DNA of 64,000 nucleotides from Sva-07 sp963715285 (GCA_963715285.1 CAVQRU010000003.1:83878-147877), one strand, 5' to 3'. Counted from the first letter of the stretch, positions 32,990 to 41,210 are shown. The notes: generated by a model from the letters alone, not told the origin. Program-made: numbers and translations.

Positions 32990-33643
32990 ATGGAGCTACG
33001 CGATGCGATCAGAACGAACGGGACCGTTCGTGACTTCACCGACGAGCCGGTCGACGACGCGACCGTCTCGAGCATCCTCGACGACGCACGGTTCGCGCCC
33101 TCCGGCGGGAATCGCCAGCCGTGGCGGGTCGCCGTGGTGAAGGATCCGACCCTGCGTCGTGAGCTGGCAACGCTCATGCAACCGGTGTGGGACGAATACC
33201 TCGAGACGGCCATGGTCGGTGGCACGCCGTTCAACGTGGTCGACTACGTCAAGCCCCATGACATCACGCCCAACAAGGCGAACGCCCTGCTGGAGCACAT
33301 CGAGACGATCCCCGTCGTGCTCGCCGTCGCCGCGAACCTCGCGGACGTGGCGATGATGGACGCCGATCTCGACCGCAAGCCGGTCACCGGTGGCGCGTCG
33401 ATCTACCCGTTCTGCTGGAACCTGATGCTCTCGGCGCGGGCACACGGGCTCGGCGGCGTGATGACGACGTTCCTGAGCCGTGTCGAGCCGGCTGCAGCAC
33501 CCGCGCTCGGACTGCCCGACCACCACGCGTTGGTGACCACGATCTTCCTCGGTCATCCGGTGCATCAACCCACGAGACTCAAGCGCCACCCGGTCGAGTC
33601 GTTCGCCACCCAGAACCGCTTCGACGGCCCGGCGTTCGGGTAG
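32990..33643 (+). CDS. Nitroreductase family protein
   Basis: 217 aa FMN-dependent oxidoreductase fold. The N-terminal RTNGTVRDFTDEPVDDATV and PSGGNRQPWR (FMN phosphate contacts) are diagnostic, as are AHGLGGVMTTFLSR and FLGHPVHQP near the C-terminus. Such enzymes reduce nitroaromatics, quinones or flavins, or act in dehalogenation; the true substrate is not clear. The gene is monocistronic between aconitase and the convergent trpA, and its stop lies at the edge of a palindromic element. Confidence 0.87.
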   Translation: MELRDAIRTNGTVRDFTDEPVDDATVSSILDDARFAPSGGNRQPWRVAVVKDPTLRRELATLMQPVWDEYLETAMVGGTPFNVVDYVKPHDITPNKANALLEHIETIPVVLAVAANLADVAMMDADLDRKPVTGGASIYPFCWNLMLSARAHGLGGVMTTFLSRVEPAAAPALGLPDHHALVTTIFLGHPVHQPTRLKRHPVESFATQNRFDGPAFG

Positions 33644-33680
33644 GTGGGACATCTGGGGTCTGACCCCAGTTGTCTCACCT
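33643..33680. repeat. GGGGTC palindrome element, copy 3
   Basis: Near-perfect dyad: inner arms CTGGGGTC/GACCCCAG around one T, extended by GGTGGGACA and TTGTCTCACC with two mismatches. It fills the gap between the convergent nitroreductase and trpA stops and shares GACATCTGGGGTC with copy 1. Confidence 0.7.
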
Positions 33681-33685
33681 GGGGT

Positions 33686-34477
33686 TCACTCGGCGTCGAT
33701 CGCGGCGCGGACTTCGGCGACGTACTCACCGACGGCATCGGGGCCGCTGTCCATCAGACGGCGCACCACACTGGCGCCCTGGATCACGCCGTCGGCGACG
33801 CGGGTGGCCTGGTACGCCTGCTCGGCGTTGGACACCCCGACACCCACGAGCACGGGCGTGTCGGTGATCTGCTTCAGGCGAGCGGCGAGCGCCGTCGCGG
33901 TCTCGGCGAGCGACTCACGCTCACCGGTCACGCCGAGCAATCCGACCGAGTACACGAATCCCCGGCAGCGGGCCGCCACCCTTGGCAAGCGGTCGTCGGG
34001 AGCGGTCGGTGCGGCGAGCATGATCGTCTCGATGCCCTCGGCGTCGGCTGCGTCACACCACGGACCCGACTCCTCCAGAGGAAGATCGGGAAGGATCGCG
34101 GCGCTGATGCCTGCCCGTTTCAGCTGGGCGGCGAACCGTGTCGGCCCCGGGTGGTGGACGAGGTTGTAGTACGTCATCACCGCGAGCGGGATCTCGACGT
34201 CGAGCGAGGGCACCTCGTCGAGGATCGAGGTGGGCGTCACGCCACTCTCCAGTGCGGCTTGTGATGCCTGCTGGATCACCGGGCCGTCCATCACCGGATC
34301 GGAGAACGGGATGCCGATCTCGACGGCATCGGCACCGTTGGCCGCACAGGCACGAATCGCCGCCTGCCAGCCCGGATACCCACCGGTGATGTACGGAACC
34401 AGCAGCTTGCGGCCGGCATCGCGTTTGGTGCGGAACTCGGTCTCGAGCCGACCGTACGCGGTGCCGCTCGCGGTCAC
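33686..34477 (-). CDS. trpA: Tryptophan synthase alpha chain
   Basis: 263 aa. TrpA cleaves indole-3-glycerol phosphate to indole. The catalytic acids are in VEIGIPFSDPVMDG (E53 and D64, matching E. coli E49/D60), and the phosphate-binding loops are YSVGLLGVTGERE and VGVGVSNAEQ. The start overlaps the trpB stop by four bases, so it is the last gene of the trpF-trpB-trpA unit. It is convergent with the nitroreductase. Confidence 0.96.
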   Translation of the reverse strand: MTASGTAYGRLETEFRTKRDAGRKLLVPYITGGYPGWQAAIRACAANGADAVEIGIPFSDPVMDGPVIQQASQAALESGVTPTSILDEVPSLDVEIPLAVMTYYNLVHHPGPTRFAAQLKRAGISAAILPDLPLEESGPWCDAADAEGIETIMLAAPTAPDDRLPRVAARCRGFVYSVGLLGVTGERESLAETATALAARLKQITDTPVLVGVGVSNAEQAYQATRVADGVIQGASVVRRLMDSGPDAVGEYVAEVRAAIDAE

Positions 34478-35664
34478 AGGCGCTCCGCCAGGATGTCCAT
34501 CATCTGTGCGACGTCCTTGTCGCCGCGCCCCGACAGGTTCATCAGCACCGTCTGGCCCTGCAGCTTCGGCGCCTCACGGGAGATCCACGCGACCGCGTGC
34601 GCGCACTCGAGCGCCGGGATGATCCCCTCGGTCCTCGACAGCAGCTGGAACCCCTCGACCACCTCGTCGTCGGTGACCGACGGGTACTCGGCGCGCCCGA
34701 TCGAGGCGAGGTGGGAGTGCTCGGGCCCGACGCCCGGGTAGTCGAGCCCGGCGGAGATCGACAGCGCTTCTTCGACCTGCCCGACCTCGTCCTGCATCAG
34801 GTTGCTGCGCATCCCGTGGACGACCCCGGGCACGCCGCGCCCGATCGCCGCACCGCCTGCGGGTTCGACCCCGACGAGGCGGGTGCCCGGCTCGTCGACG
34901 AACCCGCTGAAGATCCCCATCGCGTTCGATCCGCCGCCCACGCACGCAACGACGACGTCGGGCATGGCCCCGGTCATCTCCTCGATCTGGCGGTGGGCCT
35001 CGTCGCCGATCACCGACTGGAACTGGCGCACCATGTAGGGATACGGATGCGGACCGACCACCGATCCGAGACAGAAGTGGGTGTCGGTCACGTTCGCCAC
35101 CCAGTGCCGCATCGCCTCGTTGACCGCGTCCTTCAGCGTCCGGCTCCCGCTCTCGACGGAGTGGACCTCGGCGCCGAGCAGCTTCATCCGGAACACGTTG
35201 AGTTCCTGGCGGGCCACGTCGACGGCACCCATGTACACGGTGCACTCCAGGCCCATCAGCGCGGCGGCGGTTGCGGACGCCACCCCGTGCTGGCCGGCGC
35301 CGGTGTCGGCGACGATGCGCTTCTTGCCCATCCGTTTCGCGAGCAACGCCTGGCCGATCACGTTGTTGATCTTGTGCGAACCGGTGTGGTTGAGGTCCTC
35401 ACGCTTGAGGATCAGCCGGATGCCGAGCTGCTCGCCGAGGTTGTGACACTCGGTCATGATCGACGGACGTCCCGAGTACTGCGTGTGGACCCGCGTCAGC
35501 TCGGCGCGGAAGTCGGGGTCGGCCCAGGCCTCGTCGAACGCCGCTTCGAGCTCCTGGCACGCCGGCACCAGGGTCTCGGGCACGAATCGCCCGCCGAACT
35601 CGCCGAAGCGGCCGGTGGCGTCGGGCGGTGCCGACAGGGTGGGTGGCTGGTCGAGTGTGGTCAT
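34474..35664 (-). CDS. trpB: Tryptophan synthase beta chain
   Basis: 396 aa, the TrpB1 class that pairs with TrpA. It condenses indole and serine with pyridoxal phosphate. GRFGEFGGRFVPE (18-30) is the TrpB signature, the Schiff-base lysine is K98 in HTGSHKIN, and the PLP phosphate loop is CVGGGSNAMG. ADTGAGQHGVA and the terminal SGRGDKD are also typical. Both ends overlap neighbouring genes by four bases (trpF stop upstream, trpA start downstream). Confidence 0.97.
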   Translation of the reverse strand: MTTLDQPPTLSAPPDATGRFGEFGGRFVPETLVPACQELEAAFDEAWADPDFRAELTRVHTQYSGRPSIMTECHNLGEQLGIRLILKREDLNHTGSHKINNVIGQALLAKRMGKKRIVADTGAGQHGVASATAAALMGLECTVYMGAVDVARQELNVFRMKLLGAEVHSVESGSRTLKDAVNEAMRHWVANVTDTHFCLGSVVGPHPYPYMVRQFQSVIGDEAHRQIEEMTGAMPDVVVACVGGGSNAMGIFSGFVDEPGTRLVGVEPAGGAAIGRGVPGVVHGMRSNLMQDEVGQVEEALSISAGLDYPGVGPEHSHLASIGRAEYPSVTDDEVVEGFQLLSRTEGIIPALECAHAVAWISREAPKLQGQTVLMNLSGRGDKDVAQMMDILAERL

Positions 35665-36317
35665 TCGAAGTCCCAGTCGTAGGGGAGGTCGTCGTCGCCG
35701 ATGTACGGCTCGACGGCGTGGGCGCGGGCGTTCTCGATGAACCGTTTGACGGCGAGGGCGTCCTTCTTCCCGGGGGACCGCTCGACCCCGGTGGCGACGT
35801 CGACACCCCAGGGCTGCACCTCGGTGACCGCAGCGCCGACGTTGTCCGGGGTCAAGCCGCCGGCGAGGATCAGCTTCATCGAGTCGGGGGCGTCGCCGGC
35901 CAGCGACCAGTCGAACACCTTGCCCGAACCGGGTTCGGGTCCGTCGATCATGATCATGTCGGTGCCGTAGTCGGCTGCTCGCGGGAGGTTGGGATCACGG
36001 GCATCGAACACCTTGATCACCCACCGGAACACCTTGGCGACCTCCCGGGTGTCGGCGGCCGTCTCGCGTCCGTGCAACTGCACTGCTTTGACACCGGCCT
36101 TGTGGGCGACGTCGACGACACGACTCGGGTGCTCGTTGCGAAAGATGCCGACCGTGAGGATCTCGGGCGGTAGTCGGCGCGTGATGTCGTACGCGACCTG
36201 GGCCGCGATCTGCCGCTTGGAGCCCTGGACGAAGTTGAACCCGACGGCGTCGGCGCCCATCGCGACGGCGAGCAATGCGTCGTCCTCGTTGGTGATCCCA
36301 CAGATCTTGACGAACAT
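35661..36317 (-). CDS. trpF: Phosphoribosylanthranilate isomerase
   Basis: 218 aa from ATG 36317; an in-frame TTG nine bases upstream is less likely because TACCGT ends 8 nt before the ATG. The active-site Cys is in VKICGITNEDD (C6) and the general acid Asp in MIMIDGPEPGSG; LAGGLTPDNV is the phosphate loop. The enzyme carries out the Amadori rearrangement in tryptophan synthesis. It is the first gene of trpF-trpB-trpA and is divergent from ppk2. Confidence 0.95.
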   Translation of the reverse strand: MFVKICGITNEDDALLAVAMGADAVGFNFVQGSKRQIAAQVAYDITRRLPPEILTVGIFRNEHPSRVVDVAHKAGVKAVQLHGRETAADTREVAKVFRWVIKVFDARDPNLPRAADYGTDMIMIDGPEPGSGKVFDWSLAGDAPDSMKLILAGGLTPDNVGAAVTEVQPWGVDVATGVERSPGKKDALAVKRFIENARAHAVEPYIGDDDLPYDWDFE

Positions 36318-36325
36318 CGAGCGCA

Positions 36326-36331
36326 ACGGTA
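36326..36331 (-). promoter_or_regulatory. -10 TACCGT for the trpFBA operon
   Basis: TACCGT, 8 nt before the trpF ATG. No leader peptide or attenuator can exist upstream if transcription begins at the start codon. Confidence 0.45.
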
Positions 36332-36381
36332 CCGGCGGTCGGGGACGCGCGAGAGATTCATTGTCGCGACGACCGCTGACC

Positions 36382-36387
36382 TAACGT
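36382..36387 (+). promoter_or_regulatory. Possible -10 TAACGT for ppk2
   Basis: TAACGT, 9 nt before the ATG at 36397. Confidence 0.35.
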
Positions 36388-36396
36388 CGAGAGCGC

Positions 36397-37158
36397 ATGG
36401 GACGACTGGATGACATCGACCTGACCGCGAAGCTGGGCAACGACGAATACGAGAAGCGGCTGGCGGCAGCGCAGGAGCGCTTCGTCGGACTCCGCCTGAC
36501 CCTCGGCGGTCAGATCGGCGACCGAGGTATCGGCCCGGGGCTCCTGGTGGTCATGGAGGGCGCCGACGCCGGCGGCAAGGGTGGAGCGACGCGGCGCATC
36601 GTCGAACGACTCGACCCACGCCACTTCAGCGTCTACGCGTACGCGAAGCCGGACGAACGCGAGAAGCGCCACCACTTCCTGTGGCGCTTCTGGACCAAGA
36701 TCCCCGGGCTCGGCGGCATGTGCGTGTTCGATCGCAGCTGGTACGGACGTCTGCTCGTCGAGCGGGTCGAGAAGTTCGCCACGATCGAGCAGTGGACCCG
36801 CGCCTACAACGAGATCGTCGAGTTCGAACGCAGCCTCGTGCTCGAAGGCGTGATCCTGGTGAAGTTCTATCTCCACATCAGCTCCGACGAGCAGGCCCGC
36901 CGGTTCGAGAGCCGGCGCGACGATCCGCTGCGCAAGTGGAAGCTCAACGACGAGGACTGGCGCAACCGCGAGAAGTGGGATCAGTACATCGAAGCGGCCG
37001 AGGACATGTTCGAACGCACCGATCACCAGACGGCGCCATGGGACATCGTGTCGGGCGAGAACAAGAAGTGGGCCCGCGTGACCATCCTGGAAACGCTCAA
37101 TCAACGCATCGAGGACGGCATCGCCCGCTGGGAGATGCTCAACACCCCGACCGGCTGA
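36397..37158 (+). CDS. ppk2: Polyphosphate kinase 2 family protein
   Basis: 253 aa, single PPK2 domain. Walker A is EGADAGGKGG (54-63), the lid and base-contact motif FDRSWYGRLLVERV (111-124), and the Arg-rich DEREKRHHFLWRFW follows Walker A as in class I PPK2. These enzymes phosphorylate nucleoside mono- or diphosphates with polyphosphate (or the reverse); the preferred nucleotide is not clear from sequence. The gene stands in reverse orientation between trpF and trpC, splitting what would otherwise be a trp gene run. A short stem-loop follows it. Confidence 0.92.
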   Translation: MGRLDDIDLTAKLGNDEYEKRLAAAQERFVGLRLTLGGQIGDRGIGPGLLVVMEGADAGGKGGATRRIVERLDPRHFSVYAYAKPDEREKRHHFLWRFWTKIPGLGGMCVFDRSWYGRLLVERVEKFATIEQWTRAYNEIVEFERSLVLEGVILVKFYLHISSDEQARRFESRRDDPLRKWKLNDEDWRNREKWDQYIEAAEDMFERTDHQTAPWDIVSGENKKWARVTILETLNQRIEDGIARWEMLNTPTG

Positions 37159-37199
37159 GCCCTCGCCCCGCCCTCCCCGGCACCACTGCGACGAGACTC

Positions 37200-37218
37200 C
37201 GGCGCGGCAGGTGCGCCG
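37200..37218. terminator. Stem-loop between ppk2 and trpC
   Basis: CGGCGC and GCGCCG arms around a 7-nt loop in the 79-bp gap between convergent genes. It is GC-rich without a T tract, so termination is plausible only. Confidence 0.35.
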
Positions 37219-37237
37219 ACATCTCCTCGGTGGGGTG

Positions 37238-38014
37238 TCAGCGGATGAGATCGGCGACTGCGGCAGCGGGATCGCCGCTGGTCACGAGGGTCTCACCGAC
37301 GAGCACGGCGTCGTAGCCCGCGCTGCGCAGCGACCGTGCGTCGTCGGCACCACGGACACCCGACTCCGCGACCTTGACCGCGTGGTCCGGGATCACGCCG
37401 GCCATCCGGACCGCTCGTTCGTGATCGACCTGGAACGTCACGAGATCACGCTGGTTCACACCGATCAGGGTCGCGTCGGCGGCAAGCGCATGTTCCAGCT
37501 CACGTTCGTCGTGGATCTCGACGAGGACGTCGAGGCCGACATCGATCGCCAGCGCATGGAAGCCGGCCAGTTCCGCCGGGTCGAGGGCAGCGGCGATCAG
37601 CAGCACACAGTCCGCTCCCATGATGCGCGCGTCGAGCACGTCGCGCTCGTCGACGGTGAAGTCCTTGCGGATCACCGGCAACGCGCACGCTGCTCGGGCC
37701 GCCTGCAGGTCGGCGACCGATCCGCCGAAGTGCTCGACGTCGGTCAGCACCGACAGGCACGACGCTCCCCCACGCTCGTACGTGGCGGCCATCTCGGCGG
37801 GATCGAGGCCCGCGTTCAGATCGCCCTTCGAGGGTGAACGCCGCTTGATCTCGGCGATCACGCCGAGCCGCTCTCTGCCCTCGAGCGCAGCCCGGAAACC
37901 GCGCGTGGGCTCCATCGCTCGCGCCTCGTCGAGCAGCCGCTCGATCGGGCGGGGGTCGGCGGCAGCCGTCTCTCGATGACGTTCGAGGATGCGATCGAGA
38001 TACGTCGCCGCCAC
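37238..38014 (-). CDS. trpC: Indole-3-glycerol phosphate synthase
   Basis: 258 aa from the GTG at 38014, giving MAATYLDRILERHRE; the frame is open far upstream through non-homologous sequence. Catalytic motifs are VIAEIKRRSPSKGDL (K57), PVIRKDFTVDE and GVNQRDLVTF. It ring-closes CdRP to indole-3-glycerol phosphate. It follows a small ABM-domain gene by 11 bp, so those two share a transcript, and it is separated from trpFBA by the oppositely oriented ppk2. Confidence 0.94.
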   Translation of the reverse strand: MAATYLDRILERHRETAAADPRPIERLLDEARAMEPTRGFRAALEGRERLGVIAEIKRRSPSKGDLNAGLDPAEMAATYERGGASCLSVLTDVEHFGGSVADLQAARAACALPVIRKDFTVDERDVLDARIMGADCVLLIAAALDPAELAGFHALAIDVGLDVLVEIHDERELEHALAADATLIGVNQRDLVTFQVDHERAVRMAGVIPDHAVKVAESGVRGADDARSLRSAGYDAVLVGETLVTSGDPAAAVADLIR

Positions 38015-38025
38015 GACCGCTCCGG

Positions 38026-38331
38026 TCAGAGACCCTTGCCGCGAACCGGAGTGAGCATCGTCAGCTCCGGTCGGCCGGCGAGGACGCCCCCGAACGTGTT
38101 CATGATCTGCTTCATCACGTCGCTGGTGCTGTGGGCCGTCAGGGCAGCACCGTCGGTGTACAGCTCGTACATGTAGGCGACGTTGGCGTCGTTGGGATCC
38201 TCGAGCAGCTGGTAGAGCAGGGTGCCCTCCTCGGACTCGACGTGATCCATCATCGGGGCCAGCCCGGCGTACAGGTCGTCGCGCTTTCCGTCGATGCAGG
38301 TGAACTTGGCGATCGTGGCAATCTGGCTCAT
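38026..38331 (-). CDS. Antibiotic biosynthesis monooxygenase (ABM) domain protein
   Basis: 101 aa, one dimeric ferredoxin-like ABM module. The pattern ATIAKFTCIDGKRDDLYAGL, then EEGTLLYQLLEDP and YMYELYTDGAALTAH matches YgiN-type quinol monooxygenases and related cofactor-free enzymes. It is the first gene of a pair with trpC (11 bp apart), an unexpected partner. The ATG has TACCGT 8 nt upstream. The function is unknown; oxidation of a quinol or aromatic compound is the family norm. Confidence 0.85.
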   Translation of the reverse strand: MSQIATIAKFTCIDGKRDDLYAGLAPMMDHVESEEGTLLYQLLEDPNDANVAYMYELYTDGAALTAHSTSDVMKQIMNTFGGVLAGRPELTMLTPVRGKGL

Positions 38332-38339
38332 GGACGCCG

Positions 38340-38345
38340 ACGGTA
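38340..38345 (-). promoter_or_regulatory. -10 TACCGT for ABM-trpC
   Basis: TACCGT, 8 nt before the ATG at 38331. Confidence 0.45.
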
Positions 38346-38358
38346 CTGCCTGGCCGGT

Positions 38359-39669
38359 TCAGAACCCCAGACGGTCGCCGACCGTGGGGAGCAGTTCGTC
38401 GATCGGCACTCTCACCTGCTCGGTGGTGTCGCGATCGCGCACGGTGACGGCGTTGTCGTCCAGCGAATCGAAGTCGACGGTGACGGCGAGCGGCGTGCCG
38501 ATCTCGTCTTGGCGCCGGTAGCGCTTGCCGATGTTCTGGGTCTCGTCGTAGTCGACCATGTACCGGTCGGCGAGCAGCTTGCGGACCTCGTGAGCGAGCG
38601 GCGTCAGCGTGTCCTTCTTCGACAGGGGGAGCACCGCGACCGTGTACGGGGCGAGGCGCGGGTGGAGGCGCAGGACCGTGCGGGTCTCGTCGTTCACCAC
38701 GTCTTCGTCGTAGGCGGCGAGCAGGAAGGCGGCCATCGTGCGGGTCGCGCCGGCGGCGGGCTCGATCACGTAGGGGACGTAGCGTTCGTTGGTCTGCGGG
38801 TCGAAATAGTCGAGCTTCTCGCCGGAGTGCTCGGCGTGCTGCTTGAGGTCGTAGTCCGAGCGCTGCGCGATGCCCTCGAGCTCGTCGAAGCCCCACGGGA
38901 ACATGAACTCGACGTCCGATGTACCGCTCGAATAGTGCGACAGCTCGTCGTCGTCGTGCGCCCGGAGCCGCAACATGTCGGCGGGGATGCCGTGCTCGAT
39001 GTACCAGTTGAGGCGCTCGTTGCACCAGTACTCGTACCACTGAGACGATTCCGCCGGCGGGACGAAGAACTCGAGCTCCATCTGTTCGAACTCTCGGGTG
39101 CGGAAGATCCAGTTCTGCGGGGTGATCTCGTTGCGGAAGCTCTTGCCCACCTGGGCGATGCCGAACGGCGGCTTCTTGCGCGAGGTCTGCAGCACCTGGC
39201 CGAAATTGGTGAACATGCCCTGCGCGGTCTCGGGGCGCAGGTACGCATCCGCACCGGTGCCCTCGACGGGGCCCGCCTGGGTCTTGAACATCAGGTTGAA
39301 CTCGCGGGCTTCGGTGAACGTCCCCTTCGACCCGCAGTTCGGGCAGATGTCGGGGTCGTCGAGCTTGTCGAGACGGAACCGCTGCTTGCACTCGGTGCAG
39401 TCGACGAGCGGATCGGTGAAGTTGGCCAGGTGACCGGACGCCTGCCACACCTGCGGAGGGCTCAGGATCGCGGCGTCGATCAGCACGACGTCGTCGCGCT
39501 GCTGCACCATCGAACGGACCCACGCCTCCTTGACGTTGCGCAACAGCAGCGAACCGAGCGGCCCGTAGTCGTAGGTCGACCGGAAGCCGCCATAGATCTC
39601 CGCCGACTGGTAGACGAAGCCCCTGCGCTTGCAGAGGCTGACGATCTGTTCGAGGTCGGTGGCAGGCAT
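38359..39669 (-). CDS. glyS: Glycyl-tRNA synthetase (alpha2 type)
   Basis: 436 aa, the dimeric class II enzyme (not the alpha/beta tetramer). Motifs include RRGFVYQSAEIYGG, the zinc-binding VDCTECKQRF and CPNCGSKG, motif 2 FRNEITPQNWIFRTREFEQ and motif 3 region EPAAGATRTMAAFL. It is housekeeping and shares conserved actinobacterial synteny with recO/uppS. Upstream are a TAGCCT hexamer 9 nt from the ATG and a pair of 30-bp exact repeats. Confidence 0.96.
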   Translation of the reverse strand: MPATDLEQIVSLCKRRGFVYQSAEIYGGFRSTYDYGPLGSLLLRNVKEAWVRSMVQQRDDVVLIDAAILSPPQVWQASGHLANFTDPLVDCTECKQRFRLDKLDDPDICPNCGSKGTFTEAREFNLMFKTQAGPVEGTGADAYLRPETAQGMFTNFGQVLQTSRKKPPFGIAQVGKSFRNEITPQNWIFRTREFEQMELEFFVPPAESSQWYEYWCNERLNWYIEHGIPADMLRLRAHDDDELSHYSSGTSDVEFMFPWGFDELEGIAQRSDYDLKQHAEHSGEKLDYFDPQTNERYVPYVIEPAAGATRTMAAFLLAAYDEDVVNDETRTVLRLHPRLAPYTVAVLPLSKKDTLTPLAHEVRKLLADRYMVDYDETQNIGKRYRRQDEIGTPLAVTVDFDSLDDNAVTVRDRDTTEQVRVPIDELLPTVGDRLGF

Positions 39670-39678
39670 AGGCCTCGG

Positions 39679-39684
39679 AGGCTA
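39679..39684 (-). promoter_or_regulatory. Possible -10 TAGCCT for glyS
   Basis: TAGCCT, 9 nt before the ATG at 39669. If used, the upstream repeats lie outside the mRNA. Confidence 0.35.
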
Positions 39685-39698
39685 CCGATCCCCCCAAT

Positions 39699-39822
39699 CC
39701 GTTTGCGTCGAAGATCCGGTGACCCGCCCCACCCGGAATGCAGCGCAAACGGAAGCGTCAGGCCGTCCACCTCGTTGCGTCGCGGTCTGGGTGACCCGCC
39801 CCACCCGGAATGCAGCGCACAC
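39699..39822. repeat. Exact 30-bp direct repeat pair upstream of glyS
   Basis: The 30-bp sequence beginning GGTGACCCGCCCCACCCGGA occurs at 39718-39747 and 39790-39819 (period 72). The first copy sits inside a 54-bp element with 9-bp inverted ends, CCGTTTGCG (39699-39707) and CGCAAACGG (39744-39752); the second has eroded ends (CGTTGCG and CGCACACGG). This looks like a small inverted-repeat-bounded mobile or REP-like unit rather than coding DNA. Confidence 0.7.
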
Positions 39823-39837
39823 GGGGAGCCACCGGGT

Positions 39838-40581
39838 TCAATGAGTTTCGAACATGGCGACGGCCTTCAGGCGCCGCTCGATGTGGAACTCGAGGGCTCG
39901 GGTGGCCAGCGACGACACCTCGTGGGTGTTCGGCGACTCCTCACGAGCGAGCGCCGCCACCAGCTGGCCGCCGAGGATCTCGCGCAGCACCTCGAGTGCA
40001 CCGGGGCTGATCGCCTGACCCGACCGGCACGAGCGGCACAGCACGCCGCCCTCGTTCAGATCGAACGCGACGAACTGGACAGCCGGCTCGACGTCGCCGC
40101 AACGCACACAACGATCGAGTTCCGGACGCATGCCCTCGGCGGCGAGGAGCTTCCAGTAGAACGCCGCCACGTTGAGTGGCGCCGGGGCCTGCCCGGGCGG
40201 CGTCGCCGCGATCGTGCGGAGGACACCCACGAGCATGCGGTACAGCTGCGGGTTCGGTTCGCGTTCGAGCGACAGCTGGTCGACGGCCTCGATCACCGCG
40301 AGCCCCTGCGATGCCCGATCGAGCGACGACAGCATCGGTGACAACGGCTCGACCGCCTCGGCCTGACTGACGATGTCGAGTTCACGGCCCCGGTAGAGCA
40401 GCAACCGCACGTGGCTCATCGGCTCCAGACGGGCCCCGAACTTCGACTTGGTCTTGCGGACGCCCTTGGCGACGGCTCGCACCTTGCCGTTCTCGGCCGT
40501 GTGGAACACCACGATGCGATCGGACTCGCGCAGCTTGTACGTGCGCAACACGACGCCGGTGTCGCGGTAGAGCTCGCTCAC
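39838..40581 (-). CDS. recO: DNA repair protein RecO
   Basis: 247 aa. The N-terminal OB fold begins YRDTGVVLRTYKLRESDRI and continues VRAVAKGVRKTKSKFGARLE. The zinc-finger cysteines are RCVRCGD and GGVLCRSCRSG in the C-terminal half. RecO helps load RecA in the RecFOR pathway. Its ATG overlaps the stop of the upstream UppS-like gene by four bases (ATGA), so they are co-translated. In other actinobacteria recO lies next to uppS, so the UppS-like protein occupies the expected uppS position. Confidence 0.95.
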   Translation of the reverse strand: MSELYRDTGVVLRTYKLRESDRIVVFHTAENGKVRAVAKGVRKTKSKFGARLEPMSHVRLLLYRGRELDIVSQAEAVEPLSPMLSSLDRASQGLAVIEAVDQLSLEREPNPQLYRMLVGVLRTIAATPPGQAPAPLNVAAFYWKLLAAEGMRPELDRCVRCGDVEPAVQFVAFDLNEGGVLCRSCRSGQAISPGALEVLREILGGQLVAALAREESPNTHEVSSLATRALEFHIERRLKAVAMFETH

Positions 40582-41168
40582 GAGTCGTCGTCGAGACCGC
40601 CGAAACGGCGTTCACGGCGGGCGAAGTCCGCGATCGCGTCGACCAGGTGATCGGGACTCAGCTCGTCCCAGGCCATCGGGTGGAAGACGAGTTCGCCGTA
40701 CGCCAACTCCCACACCAGCGACGGCGGCAATCGCGTGGACTCGCCGAGCACCACGATCAGGTCGGGCTCGCAGTCCGCCGGCGCGTACAGGACCTCGGTG
40801 ACGGTCGCCTCGTTGACCGGCTCGTCGGGCTGGAGTCGCTGCATCGCCTCGGCGAACCGCTGGCGTCCGTCGCCGCAGGGATCGACGATCACCCGACACG
40901 ACCCGACCTGGCGCTGCCACCAGTCGAGGTCCACCGGGTCCGCGCCGGGCTCGAACGCTCGCAGGGTCAGGAACGATGCGCCCGCCTGATCGGCGATGGC
41001 CCCGAGACGTTCGACACGATCGTTCCAGCGGGCATCGCCCAGCTGCTCCCAGTCACGCAGGGTCCCGCCGACGACCATGATGTGCCGGAGCAGCTGTCGC
41101 GTCGGGTCGCCGGCACGCGCTGTCCCCGTTGCGGCGCCGGTCGCCGTGGCGGAGAACGAGGTGGCCAT
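40578..41168 (-). CDS. Degenerate undecaprenyl diphosphate synthase paralogue (possible non-catalytic cis-prenyltransferase subunit)
   Basis: 196 aa. The C-terminal third aligns with UppS: PDLIVVLGES (136-145), LVWELAYGELVFHPMAWDEL (151-170), then DHLVDAIADFARRERRFGG (173-191). The catalytic N-terminal IMDGNGRW is replaced by HIMVVGGTLRDW (29-40), so the essential Asp is gone, and RTSGExRxS is replaced by VLGESTRLPPS. The RxG tail (RRERRFGG) is intact. The neighbouring UppS keeps all catalytic motifs but ends just before this tail, a complementary arrangement like DHDDS and NgBR in eukaryotes. It is translationally coupled to recO. Open frame continues upstream of 41168 but is antisense to uppS. 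Homology is clear to me from the C-terminus; the partner role is inference. Confidence 0.7.
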   Translation of the reverse strand: MATSFSATATGAATGTARAGDPTRQLLRHIMVVGGTLRDWEQLGDARWNDRVERLGAIADQAGASFLTLRAFEPGADPVDLDWWQRQVGSCRVIVDPCGDGRQRFAEAMQRLQPDEPVNEATVTEVLYAPADCEPDLIVVLGESTRLPPSLVWELAYGELVFHPMAWDELSPDHLVDAIADFARRERRFGGLDDDS

Positions 41169-41210
41169 CCCCACATTCTTCCACGCCACGCTCGCCGATG
41201 CCGGGCTCGC

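Noticed and set aside
39670..39837. T-box riboswitch in the glyS leader, prompted by GGGTGGGGCGGGT in the repeats.
   Set aside because: The T-box core AGGGTGGNACCGCG is not matched, no specifier stem is evident, and the likely promoter lies downstream of the repeats.
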